Assembly: GCF_013374115.1 (NCBI RefSeq)
Contig: NZ_AP022673.1
Span: 3,490,501 to 3,554,500, forward strand
Source: Sphingomonas sp. HMP9
Lineage (GTDB): Bacteria; Pseudomonadota; Alphaproteobacteria; Sphingomonadales; Sphingomonadaceae
Length of the DNA: 64,000 nt
Direction of reading: 5' to 3'
Shown: in pieces, positions 52,381 to 60,028 of the stretch
Position numbering within the stretch: the first letter of the stretch is position 1
Layout of the letters: each line of letters starts with the position of its first letter
The notes under the pieces: model-generated
Seen by the model: only the letters and a program-made list of their open reading frames with translations
What the model was told of the DNA's origin: nothing
The model's database searches: none
Program-made: the position numbers and the translations under genes

Positions 52381-53279
52381 TCAAATTCCTCAGTCATGTC
52401 CACGGCCGGGCTGTGTCCGGTCGATCCGGACGCCCCTGTTATGGGTGACGTCCCGTTTTGTTGGGACGCCGATGCGCCCTGCGAGGCCGTTTCGCAAGAC
52501 ACGGGAGAAGGTTCGGGGCCGATAAAATGCAGCCAACGGTCGAGCGCTTCGCTCACCCGCTTTGCTGCAGCGCGGTCGGTCAGACCAATGTGTACCACAT
52601 TTTCCCGCCCCAGCGCCAACGCCAATATGGTGCGCGACGCAGGCAGTGCCAACCCCCGTAGACCCGAGCCCTCGACATCGTTGCCGATGCGCCACGCCTG
52701 ATCGAGCTTACGGTTGCCGTCTTCGGCCGCGTCGGACGCGTGATACAGTGCCTTCAGCTTGCCCGAGCGCGCGTTCTGCTCGATCCGGTCGGACCCGATC
52801 AGCACGGTGCCCGAGCGCGATTCGAGCCCGAGCCGGTCAAGCGCGTTACGCTCCAGCGCGGATTCGATCATCGCCGGGAGTTCGGGTGCGATGGTAAACT
52901 CGCCGGTCTTGAACGCCCGAGCGAGCGCGCCCTTGAGCTTGCCCTTCTTGATCGCGGCTTCGAGTTCGAGTCGTGTCACCCCGATCCACGCACCGCGACC
53001 AGGCGCCTTGGCGCGCACGTCGGGATGGATCTGGCCGTCGGGGGCCAGCGCGAGTCGCACCAGATGCGGGCGAACATCGCGCTCCCCCGACAAGATGCAC
53101 TTGCGGATGGGGGCATCTTCATCCCCTTCGCGCATGCGGGATGGCTTGGGCTCGCGCCCGGCACCATCCTTGTTTTTAGCCGAGGCCGGACGTCCGACCT
53201 TCGGCCCCCTGCCACTTGCGGGAGGGTTGGAAGGAAGGGAATCAGTAGCACCTAGCGTCTCATCGGGAGGGTTCCGCAT
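52377..53279 (-). CDS. ylxR: YlxR (DUF448) RNA-binding protein with L7Ae-like domain
   Basis: This 300-residue protein has the YlxR domain (about 55-135: RKCILSGERDVRPHLVRLALAPDGQIHPDVRAKAPGRGAWI), then an L7Ae/ribosomal L30e-like part (about 145-255: GLESRSGTVLIGSDRIEQNARSGKLKALYHASDAAEDG) and a disordered tail. Such fusions are usual in sphingomonads, in the nusA-infB operon. Residues of about 17-52 (NPPASGRGPKVGRP...REPKPSRMREG) look like the translation of a decayed palindromic repeat. Its start lies 20 bp inside the tautomerase gene. Confidence 0.9.
   Translation of the reverse strand: MRNPPDETLGATDSLPSNPPASGRGPKVGRPASAKNKDGAGREPKPSRMREGDEDAPIRKCILSGERDVRPHLVRLALAPDGQIHPDVRAKAPGRGAWIGVTRLELEAAIKKGKLKGALARAFKTGEFTIAPELPAMIESALERNALDRLGLESRSGTVLIGSDRIEQNARSGKLKALYHASDAAEDGNRKLDQAWRIGNDVEGSGLRGLALPASRTILALALGRENVVHIGLTDRAAAKRVSEALDRWLHFIGPEPSPVSCETASQGASASQQNGTSPITGASGSTGHSPAVDMTEEFE
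53126..53231. repeat. Decayed repeat inside ylxR (probable)
   Basis: On the minus strand, CCCTCCCGCAAGTGGCAGGGG and CCATCCCGCATGCGCGAAGGGG resemble the arms of the hrpB-type family E repeat but with several mismatches. Confidence 0.5.
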
Positions 53280-53499
53280 GTGCGTCCTCCTGCGCCGGAG
53301 TCGTCTTGGGCGCGTCGCGGTCGACCAGCAACTGGCCGCCCGCGCCGTAATTCTCGGTCGAGACTTCCTCGATCACGATCTGCACCGCAGCCGGGTTCTT
53401 TCCCAGCCGCTCGACGAGCGACTGGGTGACGTCGGCGACGATGCCGGCCTTCTGGTCCTTGGTGGCGGACCCCGAAATGCGGATACTGACAAACGGCAT
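53260..53499 (-). CDS. 4-oxalocrotonate tautomerase family protein
   Basis: This 79-residue protein begins MPFVSIRISGSATKDQKAGIVADVTQSLVERLGKNPAAVQIVIEEV, which matches the 4-oxalocrotonate tautomerase superfamily; after removal of Met the N-terminal proline is the catalytic base. An arginine (IRI) and the GAGGQL turn near residue 53 are also typical. The C-terminal 20 residues are an extra polar tail. The ATG overlaps the nusA stop by 1 bp (TGATG), and its end overlaps ylxR, so it is fully embedded in the translation operon. The substrate is unknown. Confidence 0.85.
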   Translation of the reverse strand: MPFVSIRISGSATKDQKAGIVADVTQSLVERLGKNPAAVQIVIEEVSTENYGAGGQLLVDRDAPKTTPAQEDAHAEPSR

Positions 53500-55268
53500 C
53501 AGGCCTTGTCGTCCTCGCTCTTCGCATCGGTCGACTCTGCGGCGTCATCCACCGCAGCGTCGTCTGCCGTAGCGTCCTCAGCCGCAGTGTCCTCAGCCGC
53601 AGTGTCCTCAGCCGCAGTGTCCTCAGCCGCAGTGTCTTCAGCCGAAGCCGCTTCCACCGGAGCCTCGTCCGTCTCGTCAGCGTCAGCCTCAGGGGCCTCG
53701 TCCTCGAACCAGTGCGCACGCGCGGCCATGATGATCTCGTTGCCCTGCTCGTCGCTCAGGCCGTATTCGGCGAGAATGCCGCCCTTGGGCTCGGGACGCT
53801 TCGGCGCATCGTCGTTGCGACGGCGTGGCTCGACGCGCTTCTTCTCGACCAGCTCGTCGGTCGCCAGATCGGCGAGATCGTCGAGCGTCTTGATGCCCGC
53901 CTTGCCGAGCGTGACCAGCATCGCCTCGTTCAGATACGGCATGTCGATCAGCGCATCCTCCACGCCGAGCGCGGTGCGCTCTTCGCGGCTGGCGGCATCG
54001 CGACGCTCGAGCGCCTCGGTCGCGCGGTTCTGCAACTCGCCCGCCAGATCCTCGTCGAAGCCCTCGATGCCGGCGATCTCCTCGACCTCGACATAGGCGA
54101 CCTCCTCGAGGTTGGTGAACCCTTCGGCGACCAGCAGCTGTGCGAGCGTCTCGTCGACATCGAGCTCCTTCTCGAACATCGCCGAACGCTCGACGAAGTC
54201 CTTCTGGCGCTTCTCCGACGCATCGGCCTCGGTGAGGATGTCGATCGCCTTGCCGGTCAGCTGCGACGCAAGCCGCACGTTCTGGCCACGACGGCCGATC
54301 GCCAGCGAAAGCTGGTCATCGGGAACGACCACCTCGATACGCTCTTCTTCCTCGTCGATCACCACACGCGACACGGAGGCCGGCTGCAATGCGTTGACGA
54401 CGAAGGTCGCGATATCGGGCGACCAGGGGATGATGTCGATCTTCTCGCCCTGCATTTCCTGCACGACGGCCTGCACGCGGCTGCCCTTCATGCCGACGCA
54501 CGCGCCGACCGGATCGATCGACGAGTCATGGCTGATGACGCCGATCTTCGCGCGCGAACCGGGATCGCGGGCCGCGGCCTTGATCTCGATGATGCCGTCG
54601 TAGATTTCGGGCACTTCCTGCGCGAACAGCTTCTTCATGAAGTCGGGATGCGCGCGGCTGAGGAAGATCTGCGGCCCACGATTCTCGCGGCGCACGTTCA
54701 GGATCAGCGAGCGGATGCGGTCGTTGACGCGCACCACTTCGCGCGGGATCTGCGCGTCGCGGCGGATGACGCCTTCTGCGCGGCCCAGGTCGACGACGAC
54801 ATGGCCGAACTCGACGCGCTTGACGACGCCGGTGATGATCTCGCCGGCGCGGTCCTTATACTCTTCGAACTGGCGCTCGCGCTCGGCGTCGCGGACCTTC
54901 TGGAAGATGACCTGCTTGGCGGCCTGTGCGGCGATGCGGCCGAATTCGATCGGGGGCAGCGGATCGACGATGAAGTCGCCGAGGGCTGCGTCCTTCTGGA
55001 GCTTCTGCGCGCCCTTGACGTCGACCTGCTTGAAATAATCGTCGACCGCCTCGACCACTTCGACGACGCGCCACAGGCGCAGATCGCCGGTGTTCGGATC
55101 GAGCTTCGCGCGGATGTCGTTCTCGGCGCCGTAGCGCGAGCGGGCGGCGCGCTGGATCGCGTCCTCCATCGCCTCGATCACGATCGCCTTGTCGATCATC
55201 TTCTCCGACGCGACCGAATTCGCGATCGCGATCAGTTCCGCGCGGTTTGCGGTGACTGCCGTGGCCAT
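53499..55268 (-). CDS. nusA: Transcription termination/antitermination protein NusA
   Basis: This 589-residue protein binds RNA polymerase and nascent RNA. The N-terminal domain (about 1-130) binds polymerase; the S1 domain is about 135-200, KH1 about 230-290 (GACVGMKGSRVQAVVQEMQGEKIDII) and KH2 about 300-370 (IGRRGQNVRLASQLTGKAIDILTE). Helix-hairpin-helix repeats follow. The C-terminus is a long acidic Ala/Glu/Asp tail with a tandem repeat of AAEDT. The start is ATG 55268, overlapping the rimP stop by 1 bp. Confidence 0.96.
   Translation of the reverse strand: MATAVTANRAELIAIANSVASEKMIDKAIVIEAMEDAIQRAARSRYGAENDIRAKLDPNTGDLRLWRVVEVVEAVDDYFKQVDVKGAQKLQKDAALGDFIVDPLPPIEFGRIAAQAAKQVIFQKVRDAERERQFEEYKDRAGEIITGVVKRVEFGHVVVDLGRAEGVIRRDAQIPREVVRVNDRIRSLILNVRRENRGPQIFLSRAHPDFMKKLFAQEVPEIYDGIIEIKAAARDPGSRAKIGVISHDSSIDPVGACVGMKGSRVQAVVQEMQGEKIDIIPWSPDIATFVVNALQPASVSRVVIDEEEERIEVVVPDDQLSLAIGRRGQNVRLASQLTGKAIDILTEADASEKRQKDFVERSAMFEKELDVDETLAQLLVAEGFTNLEEVAYVEVEEIAGIEGFDEDLAGELQNRATEALERRDAASREERTALGVEDALIDMPYLNEAMLVTLGKAGIKTLDDLADLATDELVEKKRVEPRRRNDDAPKRPEPKGGILAEYGLSDEQGNEIIMAARAHWFEDEAPEADADETDEAPVEAASAEDTAAEDTAAEDTAAEDTAAEDATADDAAVDDAAESTDAKSEDDKA
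53571..53645. repeat. 15-bp minisatellite in nusA
   Basis: GCCGCAGTGTCCTCA is repeated four times in a row (53581-53640, the last copy with one change) with diverged copies on both sides. It encodes the pentapeptide AAEDT on the minus strand. Confidence 0.93.
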
Positions 55269-55864
55269 CAATGCTGTCCTTCTTCGGTGTCGGCCTCATG
55301 AGCGTCAGGCTCATCGGCGGGCGTATCTTGATAGAAAACTTCGTCCGCGCCTTCGATCGAAAGCGGTGCGGTCGCGGCGATGAGGCGGTCGGTCATGACG
55401 AGCTTGGCGTCGGCGACCTGCGCATAGTCGATCGTCATGATCTTGTGCTTGTTGACGTCGACGGTGATCTTGGTTCCCTCGACGCCCATCAGATTGCCCG
55501 AGATCTGCTTGCGGTCCTCGAACGGCTCGACGAGGCGGATGCGCGCCTCCTGGCCTTCCCAGTCGGCGAAGTCCTGCAACCGGGTCAGCGGGCGATCGAT
55601 ACCGGGGCTCGACACTTCGAGGCGATACGCTTCCTCGCCAACCGGGTCCTTGCCCTCGGCTTCGAGCGCGTCGAACTTGTCCGAGATGCGGCGCGACAGC
55701 TCGGCGCAGTCGTCGATCAGCAACTGACGCGTGTCGGGGCGCTCGGCCATGACCTGCAACGTCGGATCGGACTTGCCGCCCTGCATGCGCACGCGCACGA
55801 GGCTGAGGCCGAGCGCGGTGGCTTCGGGTTCGATCAGGTCGGTCAGCAGGGCGATATTCGCCAT
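55268..55864 (-). CDS. rimP: Ribosome maturation factor RimP
   Basis: This 198-residue protein helps assemble the 30S subunit. The N-terminal domain ends with LSRRISDKFDALEAE, followed by YRLEVSSPGIDRPLTRLQDFADWEGQEARI, the conserved RimP core, and an SH3-like C-terminal domain. A 30-residue acidic tail follows. It is the first gene of the superoperon. The start is ATG 55864; an in-frame TTG 7 codons upstream is less likely. Confidence 0.95.
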   Translation of the reverse strand: MANIALLTDLIEPEATALGLSLVRVRMQGGKSDPTLQVMAERPDTRQLLIDDCAELSRRISDKFDALEAEGKDPVGEEAYRLEVSSPGIDRPLTRLQDFADWEGQEARIRLVEPFEDRKQISGNLMGVEGTKITVDVNKHKIMTIDYAQVADAKLVMTDRLIAATAPLSIEGADEVFYQDTPADEPDAHEADTEEGQH

Positions 55865-56042
55865 CGAAATTCCAAACAGGGCCAAAGCACAGGGGGTTTC
55901 CGCCGCGGAGCAAGCCCCGCAGCCTCTTCACCTGGCGATGTAGAGAAGTGATGCCTCTATACGCGGGGTGGTGCGGGTTCGCAAGCGGGAGCAACCTTCA
56001 TCCGTTACGCCGCGTTTGCGGAGAGATTTCCGGGAGAAGATC

Positions 56043-57167
56043 ATGATTCGCCACACGCTGTTCGCCGCCGCTCTGCTGTCCGCCACGCTGCTCGCCTCGA
56101 CTACCTGTTCCGCGCAACTCGCCGCGGCCGGCAAACCGTTCAAGGAGACGGTGGTCGCCGACTTCGAGTCGCCGTGGGCGATGGCGGTCTTGCCCGACAA
56201 GCGCATACTGGTGACCGAGAAACAGGGGCAGATGCTGCTCGTGTCCGCCGACGGCAGATCGCGCCAGACGGTCGCGACTATCACGGTCGATTCGGCCGGG
56301 CAGGGCGGTCTGATGGACGTCGTCCTCGCTCCCGACTTCGCGACGAGCCAGCGCGTGTATTTCAGCTATTCGACCACAGGCGAGGGCGGCAAGGGAGTCG
56401 TCCTGGCGCGCGGTCGCCTGCGGCCGAACGGTGCCGATGGCGAGCGCCTTGGCGAGATCGAGGTGATCTTCAGTGCGCGGCCCTTCGTCGAGGGCAATGG
56501 CCATTACTCCGGCCGCATCGCCTTCTCGCCCGACGGCAAATATCTGTTCTTCACCAATGGCGAGCGCCAGAAGTTCACGCCTGCGCAGGATCCGAAGATG
56601 ACGCTCGGCAAGGTCTTGCGCCTCACCCTCAACGGCAAACCCGCGCCCGGCAACCCGCTCGCTGCCAAGGGTTTCGCGCCGGAGGTCTGGAGCTACGGCC
56701 ACCGCAACCTGCTCGGGATCGCGTTCGATGCGCAGGGCAATCTCTGGGAGCAGGAAATGGGGCCCAAGGGCGGCGACGAGGTCAATCTGATCAAGCCCGG
56801 CCTCAACTATGGCTGGCCCAACGCCTCGAACGGCAGCAATTACGACGGCAGCGACATCCCCGATCACAAGCCCGGCGACGGCTATGAGCCGCCCAAGGTG
56901 TCGTGGAACCCGGTGATCTCGCCGGGCGGCCTGATGATCTATTCCGGCGCGATGTTCCCGCAGTGGAAGGGCGACGCGTTCATCGGCGGGCTGTCGTCGA
57001 AGTCGCTCGTCCGCGTCGACCTGAACGGCACATCTGCCGCGAAGGGCGATCAATGGGACATGCGCGCGCGCATCCGGGAGGTCGAACAGGGGCCCGACGG
57101 TGCAATCTGGGTGCTGGAGGACGGCGGCGATTCGCAAGGCCGCCTGATCAAGCTGACCGCGAAGTAG
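56043..57167 (+). CDS. Periplasmic PQQ-dependent sugar dehydrogenase (YliI-like)
   Basis: This 374-residue protein has a signal peptide (MIRHTLFAAALLSATLLAS, cleavage near CSAQ) and a six-bladed propeller of the soluble glucose/sorbosone dehydrogenase (GSDH) type: LESPWAM-like FESPWAMAVLPDKRILVTEK, GGLMDVVLAPDF, SYGHRNLLGIAFD, and QEMGPKGGDEVNLIKPGLNYGWPNAS (PQQ site). It oxidises aldoses in the periplasm with PQQ as cofactor. The start ATG 56043 follows GGGAGAAG. It is divergent from rimP. No PQQ synthesis genes are in the window. Confidence 0.92.
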   Translation: MIRHTLFAAALLSATLLASTTCSAQLAAAGKPFKETVVADFESPWAMAVLPDKRILVTEKQGQMLLVSADGRSRQTVATITVDSAGQGGLMDVVLAPDFATSQRVYFSYSTTGEGGKGVVLARGRLRPNGADGERLGEIEVIFSARPFVEGNGHYSGRIAFSPDGKYLFFTNGERQKFTPAQDPKMTLGKVLRLTLNGKPAPGNPLAAKGFAPEVWSYGHRNLLGIAFDAQGNLWEQEMGPKGGDEVNLIKPGLNYGWPNASNGSNYDGSDIPDHKPGDGYEPPKVSWNPVISPGGLMIYSGAMFPQWKGDAFIGGLSSKSLVRVDLNGTSAAKGDQWDMRARIREVEQGPDGAIWVLEDGGDSQGRLIKLTAK

Positions 57168-57180
57168 CGCTCAACGCAGT

Positions 57181-57203
57181 CCCCCTCCCGCTTGCGGGAG
57201 GGG
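57181..57203. repeat. Single family E hairpin
   Basis: CCCCCTCCCGCTTGCGGGAGGGG, a lone arm between convergent genes, identical in its core to the left arm of the copy inside hrpB. Confidence 0.85.
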
Positions 57204-57211
57204 AGGAAGAA

Positions 57212-57613
57212 TTAGTCGCGCACGATCAGATAGTTCATCCGCGCCGCCGCGATCGGCTTGTCGCGCTCGTCTTGCCAGGCGGTCGCCTCGACATTGGCCA
57301 CCCGGTTTCCCAACCGCGTCACCACGCCAGCTGCGCGCGTAGGCTTGTCCCTGCCGCCGCGCATGAAGTCGACCGTGACGTTGACGGGCTTGATCCGCGG
57401 GTCGGAGCCATTGGCGCCCTCGGCCTCCAGCGCATGCTGCAACGCCGCGATCGCCGCCATCTCGAGCAACCCGGAGATCGCACCGCCGTGCAGGAACCCG
57501 GGTCGGCCCAGCACGTCGTCCGCAAACGGCATCACCAGCACGGGCGGCGCGCCCGCCTCGATCTCGACCGAGACGCGCAGGATCTCCGCATAGGGCGGCA
57601 GGCCGATCGTCAT
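57212..57613 (-). CDS. PaaI-type hotdog thioesterase (downstream copy)
   Basis: This 133-residue hotdog-fold protein has RPGFLHGGAISGLLEMAAIAAL, the helix and catalytic Gly/Glu region of PaaI-type acyl-CoA thioesterases, followed by VTVDFMRGG. The acyl substrate is unknown. Its ATG overlaps the stop of the upstream thioesterase gene by ATGA. The two probably form a hetero-complex or have split substrates, as tandem hotdog genes often do. Confidence 0.9.
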   Translation of the reverse strand: MTIGLPPYAEILRVSVEIEAGAPPVLVMPFADDVLGRPGFLHGGAISGLLEMAAIAALQHALEAEGANGSDPRIKPVNVTVDFMRGGRDKPTRAAGVVTRLGNRVANVEATAWQDERDKPIAAARMNYLIVRD

Positions 57614-58065
57614 GCCTCGATCCTTCTATTCAGACCCATCCCCGCGACATCGCCCACCACCATGAACGTCCCCGCGACATGCGCGAGCGGATCGTCGGGA
57701 TCGCCGTCATGCGCCTGGCCGCGGACGAACGCGATCGAGCGCGTGATGCGGTAGCATTCGCCGCGCCCGATCACCGTCTTTCCCGGCGTTGCCGGGCGCA
57801 GATAATCGACGCGCAGGTCGAGCGTCGCGTGCGGTACGAACGCGTTGCGCTTGATCCAGATCGCGAGACTCGTCGCCATGTCCATCATCGTGATGATCGG
57901 CCCCGACGCGATCACCCCGCTCGCCGGGTCGCCGATCAGTTTCGCGTCATAGGGCAGCGCAAGCTCCGCCCAGTCGTTGCCATGCGCGTGATAGCGCATC
58001 CCCAGCGCGGCGCCATGCCCCCCGAACCCGCGCGTCGCAAACCATTGTGGATCAAAACCAGCCAT
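57610..58065 (-). CDS. PaaI-type hotdog thioesterase (upstream copy)
   Basis: This 151-residue protein has the same fold as its neighbour, with ASGPIITMMDMATSLAIWIKRN as the central helix (an aspartate in place of the usual glutamate) and ATLDLRVDYLRPATPG as the following strand. Sequence identity with the downstream copy is low. It is divergent from the enoyl-CoA hydratase gene, so the cluster may handle CoA esters. Confidence 0.9.
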   Translation of the reverse strand: MAGFDPQWFATRGFGGHGAALGMRYHAHGNDWAELALPYDAKLIGDPASGVIASGPIITMMDMATSLAIWIKRNAFVPHATLDLRVDYLRPATPGKTVIGRGECYRITRSIAFVRGQAHDGDPDDPLAHVAGTFMVVGDVAGMGLNRRIEA

Positions 58066-58171
58066 CCGCCCGCCTCTACACGCCGCGCGCCGGGGCGCAA
58101 CATTGCGGGCGCCGTTGCAGGCGGGCGCAGGCGCGGTTAGCGTCCCGGCAAAGATCGAGAGGATCGCCTAA

Positions 58172-58966
58172 ATGAACGACGCTAGCAACGACCGGGTCAC
58201 CCTCACCGTCACCGAGGGCGTCGCCGACGTCCGCCTCAATCGCGCGGACAAGATGAACGCGATCGACCCGGCGATGTTCGAGGGCATCGCCGCCGCGATC
58301 GACCGTCTTGCCGGCATGAAGGACGTCCGCTGCGTCGTGCTGTCGGGCGAGGGCAAGGCGTTCTGCGCCGGGCTCGACATGGCGTCGATGGCGAGCGGCG
58401 GGTCGGGGCTGGAGCTCGGCGACCGGACGGCCGGTGGCGCGAACCTTCCGCAGCAGGTTGCGTGGGGCTGGCGCACGCTGGCGATGCCGGTGATCGCCGC
58501 GGTCCACGGTGTCGCGTTCGGCGGGGGCTTCCAGATCATGTCGGGCGCGGACATCCGCATTGCGCATCCAAGCGCGCGTTTCGCGATCCGCGAAAGCTAT
58601 TGGGGGCTGGTGCCGGACATGGCCGGGATCGCATTGTGGCGGACGCTGGCGCGCGACGACGTGCTGCGCGAACTCACCTACACCGCGCGCGAGTTCGACG
58701 GCGCGGAGGCGGTGCGGCACGGTTTCGTCACGCGGCTGTCCGAAGACCCGCTCGGCGAGGCGATGATGCTCGCGCGCGAGATCGCCGCCAGGAACCCGCA
58801 CGCGATCCAGGGTTCGAAGCGTCTGTACAACCTCGCGGCGGATGCGGATGCGGTCGCCATTCTCCACGCCGAGACCGAAGAGCAGCTCAAGGTCATCCGT
58901 ACGCCAAACCAAATCGAACAGGTCCGCGCCAACATGGAAAAGCGCGCGGCGGTGCTCGAGGACTGA
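58172..58966 (+). CDS. Enoyl-CoA hydratase/isomerase family (crotonase) protein
   Basis: This 264-residue crotonase has VVLSGEGKAFCAGLDMASMA (first oxyanion-hole strand) and PVIAAVHGVAFGGGFQIMSGADIRIA (second oxyanion-hole glycine), then FAIRESYWGLVPDMAG, where the glutamate is at the usual catalytic position. It probably hydrates or isomerises an enoyl-CoA. The ATG at 58172 follows AGAGGATC. A role in fatty acid or aromatic degradation is likely, but no complete pathway is nearby. Confidence 0.92.
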   Translation: MNDASNDRVTLTVTEGVADVRLNRADKMNAIDPAMFEGIAAAIDRLAGMKDVRCVVLSGEGKAFCAGLDMASMASGGSGLELGDRTAGGANLPQQVAWGWRTLAMPVIAAVHGVAFGGGFQIMSGADIRIAHPSARFAIRESYWGLVPDMAGIALWRTLARDDVLRELTYTAREFDGAEAVRHGFVTRLSEDPLGEAMMLAREIAARNPHAIQGSKRLYNLAADADAVAILHAETEEQLKVIRTPNQIEQVRANMEKRAAVLED

Positions 58967-58978
58967 ACATCTGAACCC

Positions 58979-59058
58979 GTTCTCCTGCGAAAGCAGGAGC
59001 CCAGGGTAACCGAACGTTGCCCTGAATGGCTCTGGATCCTGACTTTCGTCAGGATGGC
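58979..59058. repeat. Mosaic of family C and family B half-elements
   Basis: The left half (TTCTCCTGCGAAAGCAGGAGCCCAGGG, about 58981-59007) is a family C arm and the right half (GGCTCTGGATCCTGACTTTCGTCAGGATGGCG, about 59027-59058) is a family B arm. Confidence 0.82.
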
Positions 59059-59088
59059 GAAGGAGGGGGCTGGCGTTCATCCCCTCCC

Positions 59089-59194
59089 ACCACCCCGGCG
59101 AAGGCCGGGGCCCAATTGGCAAGGTCGTTGTAACGGATCGCCGTCCTCAGCCAGCACCGTCCCCCAATTGGGCCCCGGCCTTCGCCGGGGTGGT
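59089..59194. repeat. Family A palindromic repeat, copy 6
   Basis: ACCCCGGCGAAGGCCGGGG with CCCAATTGG on the left and CCAATTGGG with CCCCGGCCTTCGCCGGGG on the right, directly after the mosaic B/C element. Confidence 0.93.
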
Positions 59195-59217
59195 GTGCCA
59201 CGGGTTTGGGAACGCCG

Positions 59218-59571
59218 CTACTTCACCTTGTCATACGGCGTGAAATCCCGAAACCGGCAATAGCCCGACGGGATCGACATACCCGTCGACACCGTCCGGA
59301 ACCGATCGTTCCGACACAATTGCCCGCCATACACATCGACGATCAGCGTATCTAACGGCCGCAGCGAAGCGCATTCGCCGACCGGCCCGGTCTTCCAGAT
59401 CCGCTTGCCCGACTGCCGGTACAGGATCGTCTGCGAATCGACGATCTCGGGCCCGTTCAGCTGTTGCAGGTTGACGCAGCGCACCGGCGCCCCGGCGATC
59501 CGCCCCGCCAGCGGATCGGACTTCCCCGCCACCAGCATCAACGCCACTGCCGCGAGCAACGGTGCACGCAT
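59218..59571 (-). CDS. Small secreted four-cysteine protein (downstream paralogue)
   Basis: This 117-residue protein starts with a signal peptide (MRAPLLAAVALMLVAG). The mature part has four cysteines, at RCVN, GECAS, QLCR and YCRF, a TILYR strand and an end FRDFTPYDKVK. I do not recognise the family. The upstream neighbour shares the same cysteines, the ILYR strand and the F-DF-PY-K end, so the two come from a duplication. Two disulfides in the periplasm are likely. Its ATG overlaps the neighbour's stop by 1 bp. Confidence 0.75.
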   Translation of the reverse strand: MRAPLLAAVALMLVAGKSDPLAGRIAGAPVRCVNLQQLNGPEIVDSQTILYRQSGKRIWKTGPVGECASLRPLDTLIVDVYGGQLCRNDRFRTVSTGMSIPSGYCRFRDFTPYDKVK

Positions 59572-59987
59572 CACGGCTTCCGATAGGGTATGAAATCGCC
59601 GAAGCTGCAACTCCCGGTCGGAAAGCGCGCCGCCTGGTCGAACGTCTGCGCGATGTCGCCGCGGCAGAGCTGCCCGCTCGGCGTCCGCGTCACGAGGACG
59701 TCGCCGCGCCCGATCCCCTCGCACCCGCCGGCCGTATCGCTGCGATACACCAGGCCGTTATTCACGCGGTACAGGATCGTCGCGCCGTAGCCCGAACTCT
59801 GCTTCTGCGGGAACTGGCTGATGCAGGTCTGAGGCTTGCCCGGCACAAGCCCGGCGAGTTCCTTTGCCAGCTTCTCCTGCACGCCGGCCTCACGGACCTG
59901 CACGCGCTCGACCTCCGCCTGGGTCTGCGTACACGCACCCAGCAACAACGCCGGCAGCATCAAGAGTGGCAGGGTCCGCATCCGCAT
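59571..59987 (-). CDS. Small four-cysteine lipoprotein (upstream paralogue)
   Basis: This 138-residue protein has a lipoprotein signal with lipobox LLGA-C. After a charged helical spacer (about 25-60, QTQAEVERVQVREAG) it repeats the fold of its neighbour: QTCISQF, ATILYRV, GGCEG, GQLCRGD and SCSFGDFIPYRKP. The start is ATG 59987 behind GAGGAG, with two earlier in-frame starts less likely. It is probably lipid-anchored while its partner is soluble. Confidence 0.78.
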   Translation of the reverse strand: MRMRTLPLLMLPALLLGACTQTQAEVERVQVREAGVQEKLAKELAGLVPGKPQTCISQFPQKQSSGYGATILYRVNNGLVYRSDTAGGCEGIGRGDVLVTRTPSGQLCRGDIAQTFDQAARFPTGSCSFGDFIPYRKP

Positions 59988-60028
59988 CGCAACGCTCCTC
60001 AAAATCCCCGCCACACCTTATACGCCTA

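Noticed and set aside
49771..52701. 976-codon open frame on the plus strand
   Set aside because: Antisense to infB; low-complexity Arg/Asp-rich translation typical of a shadow frame.
1121..59194. CRISPR array
   Set aside because: The repeats are dispersed singly between genes over the whole window, are palindromic pairs rather than short direct repeats, and no cas gene is present.
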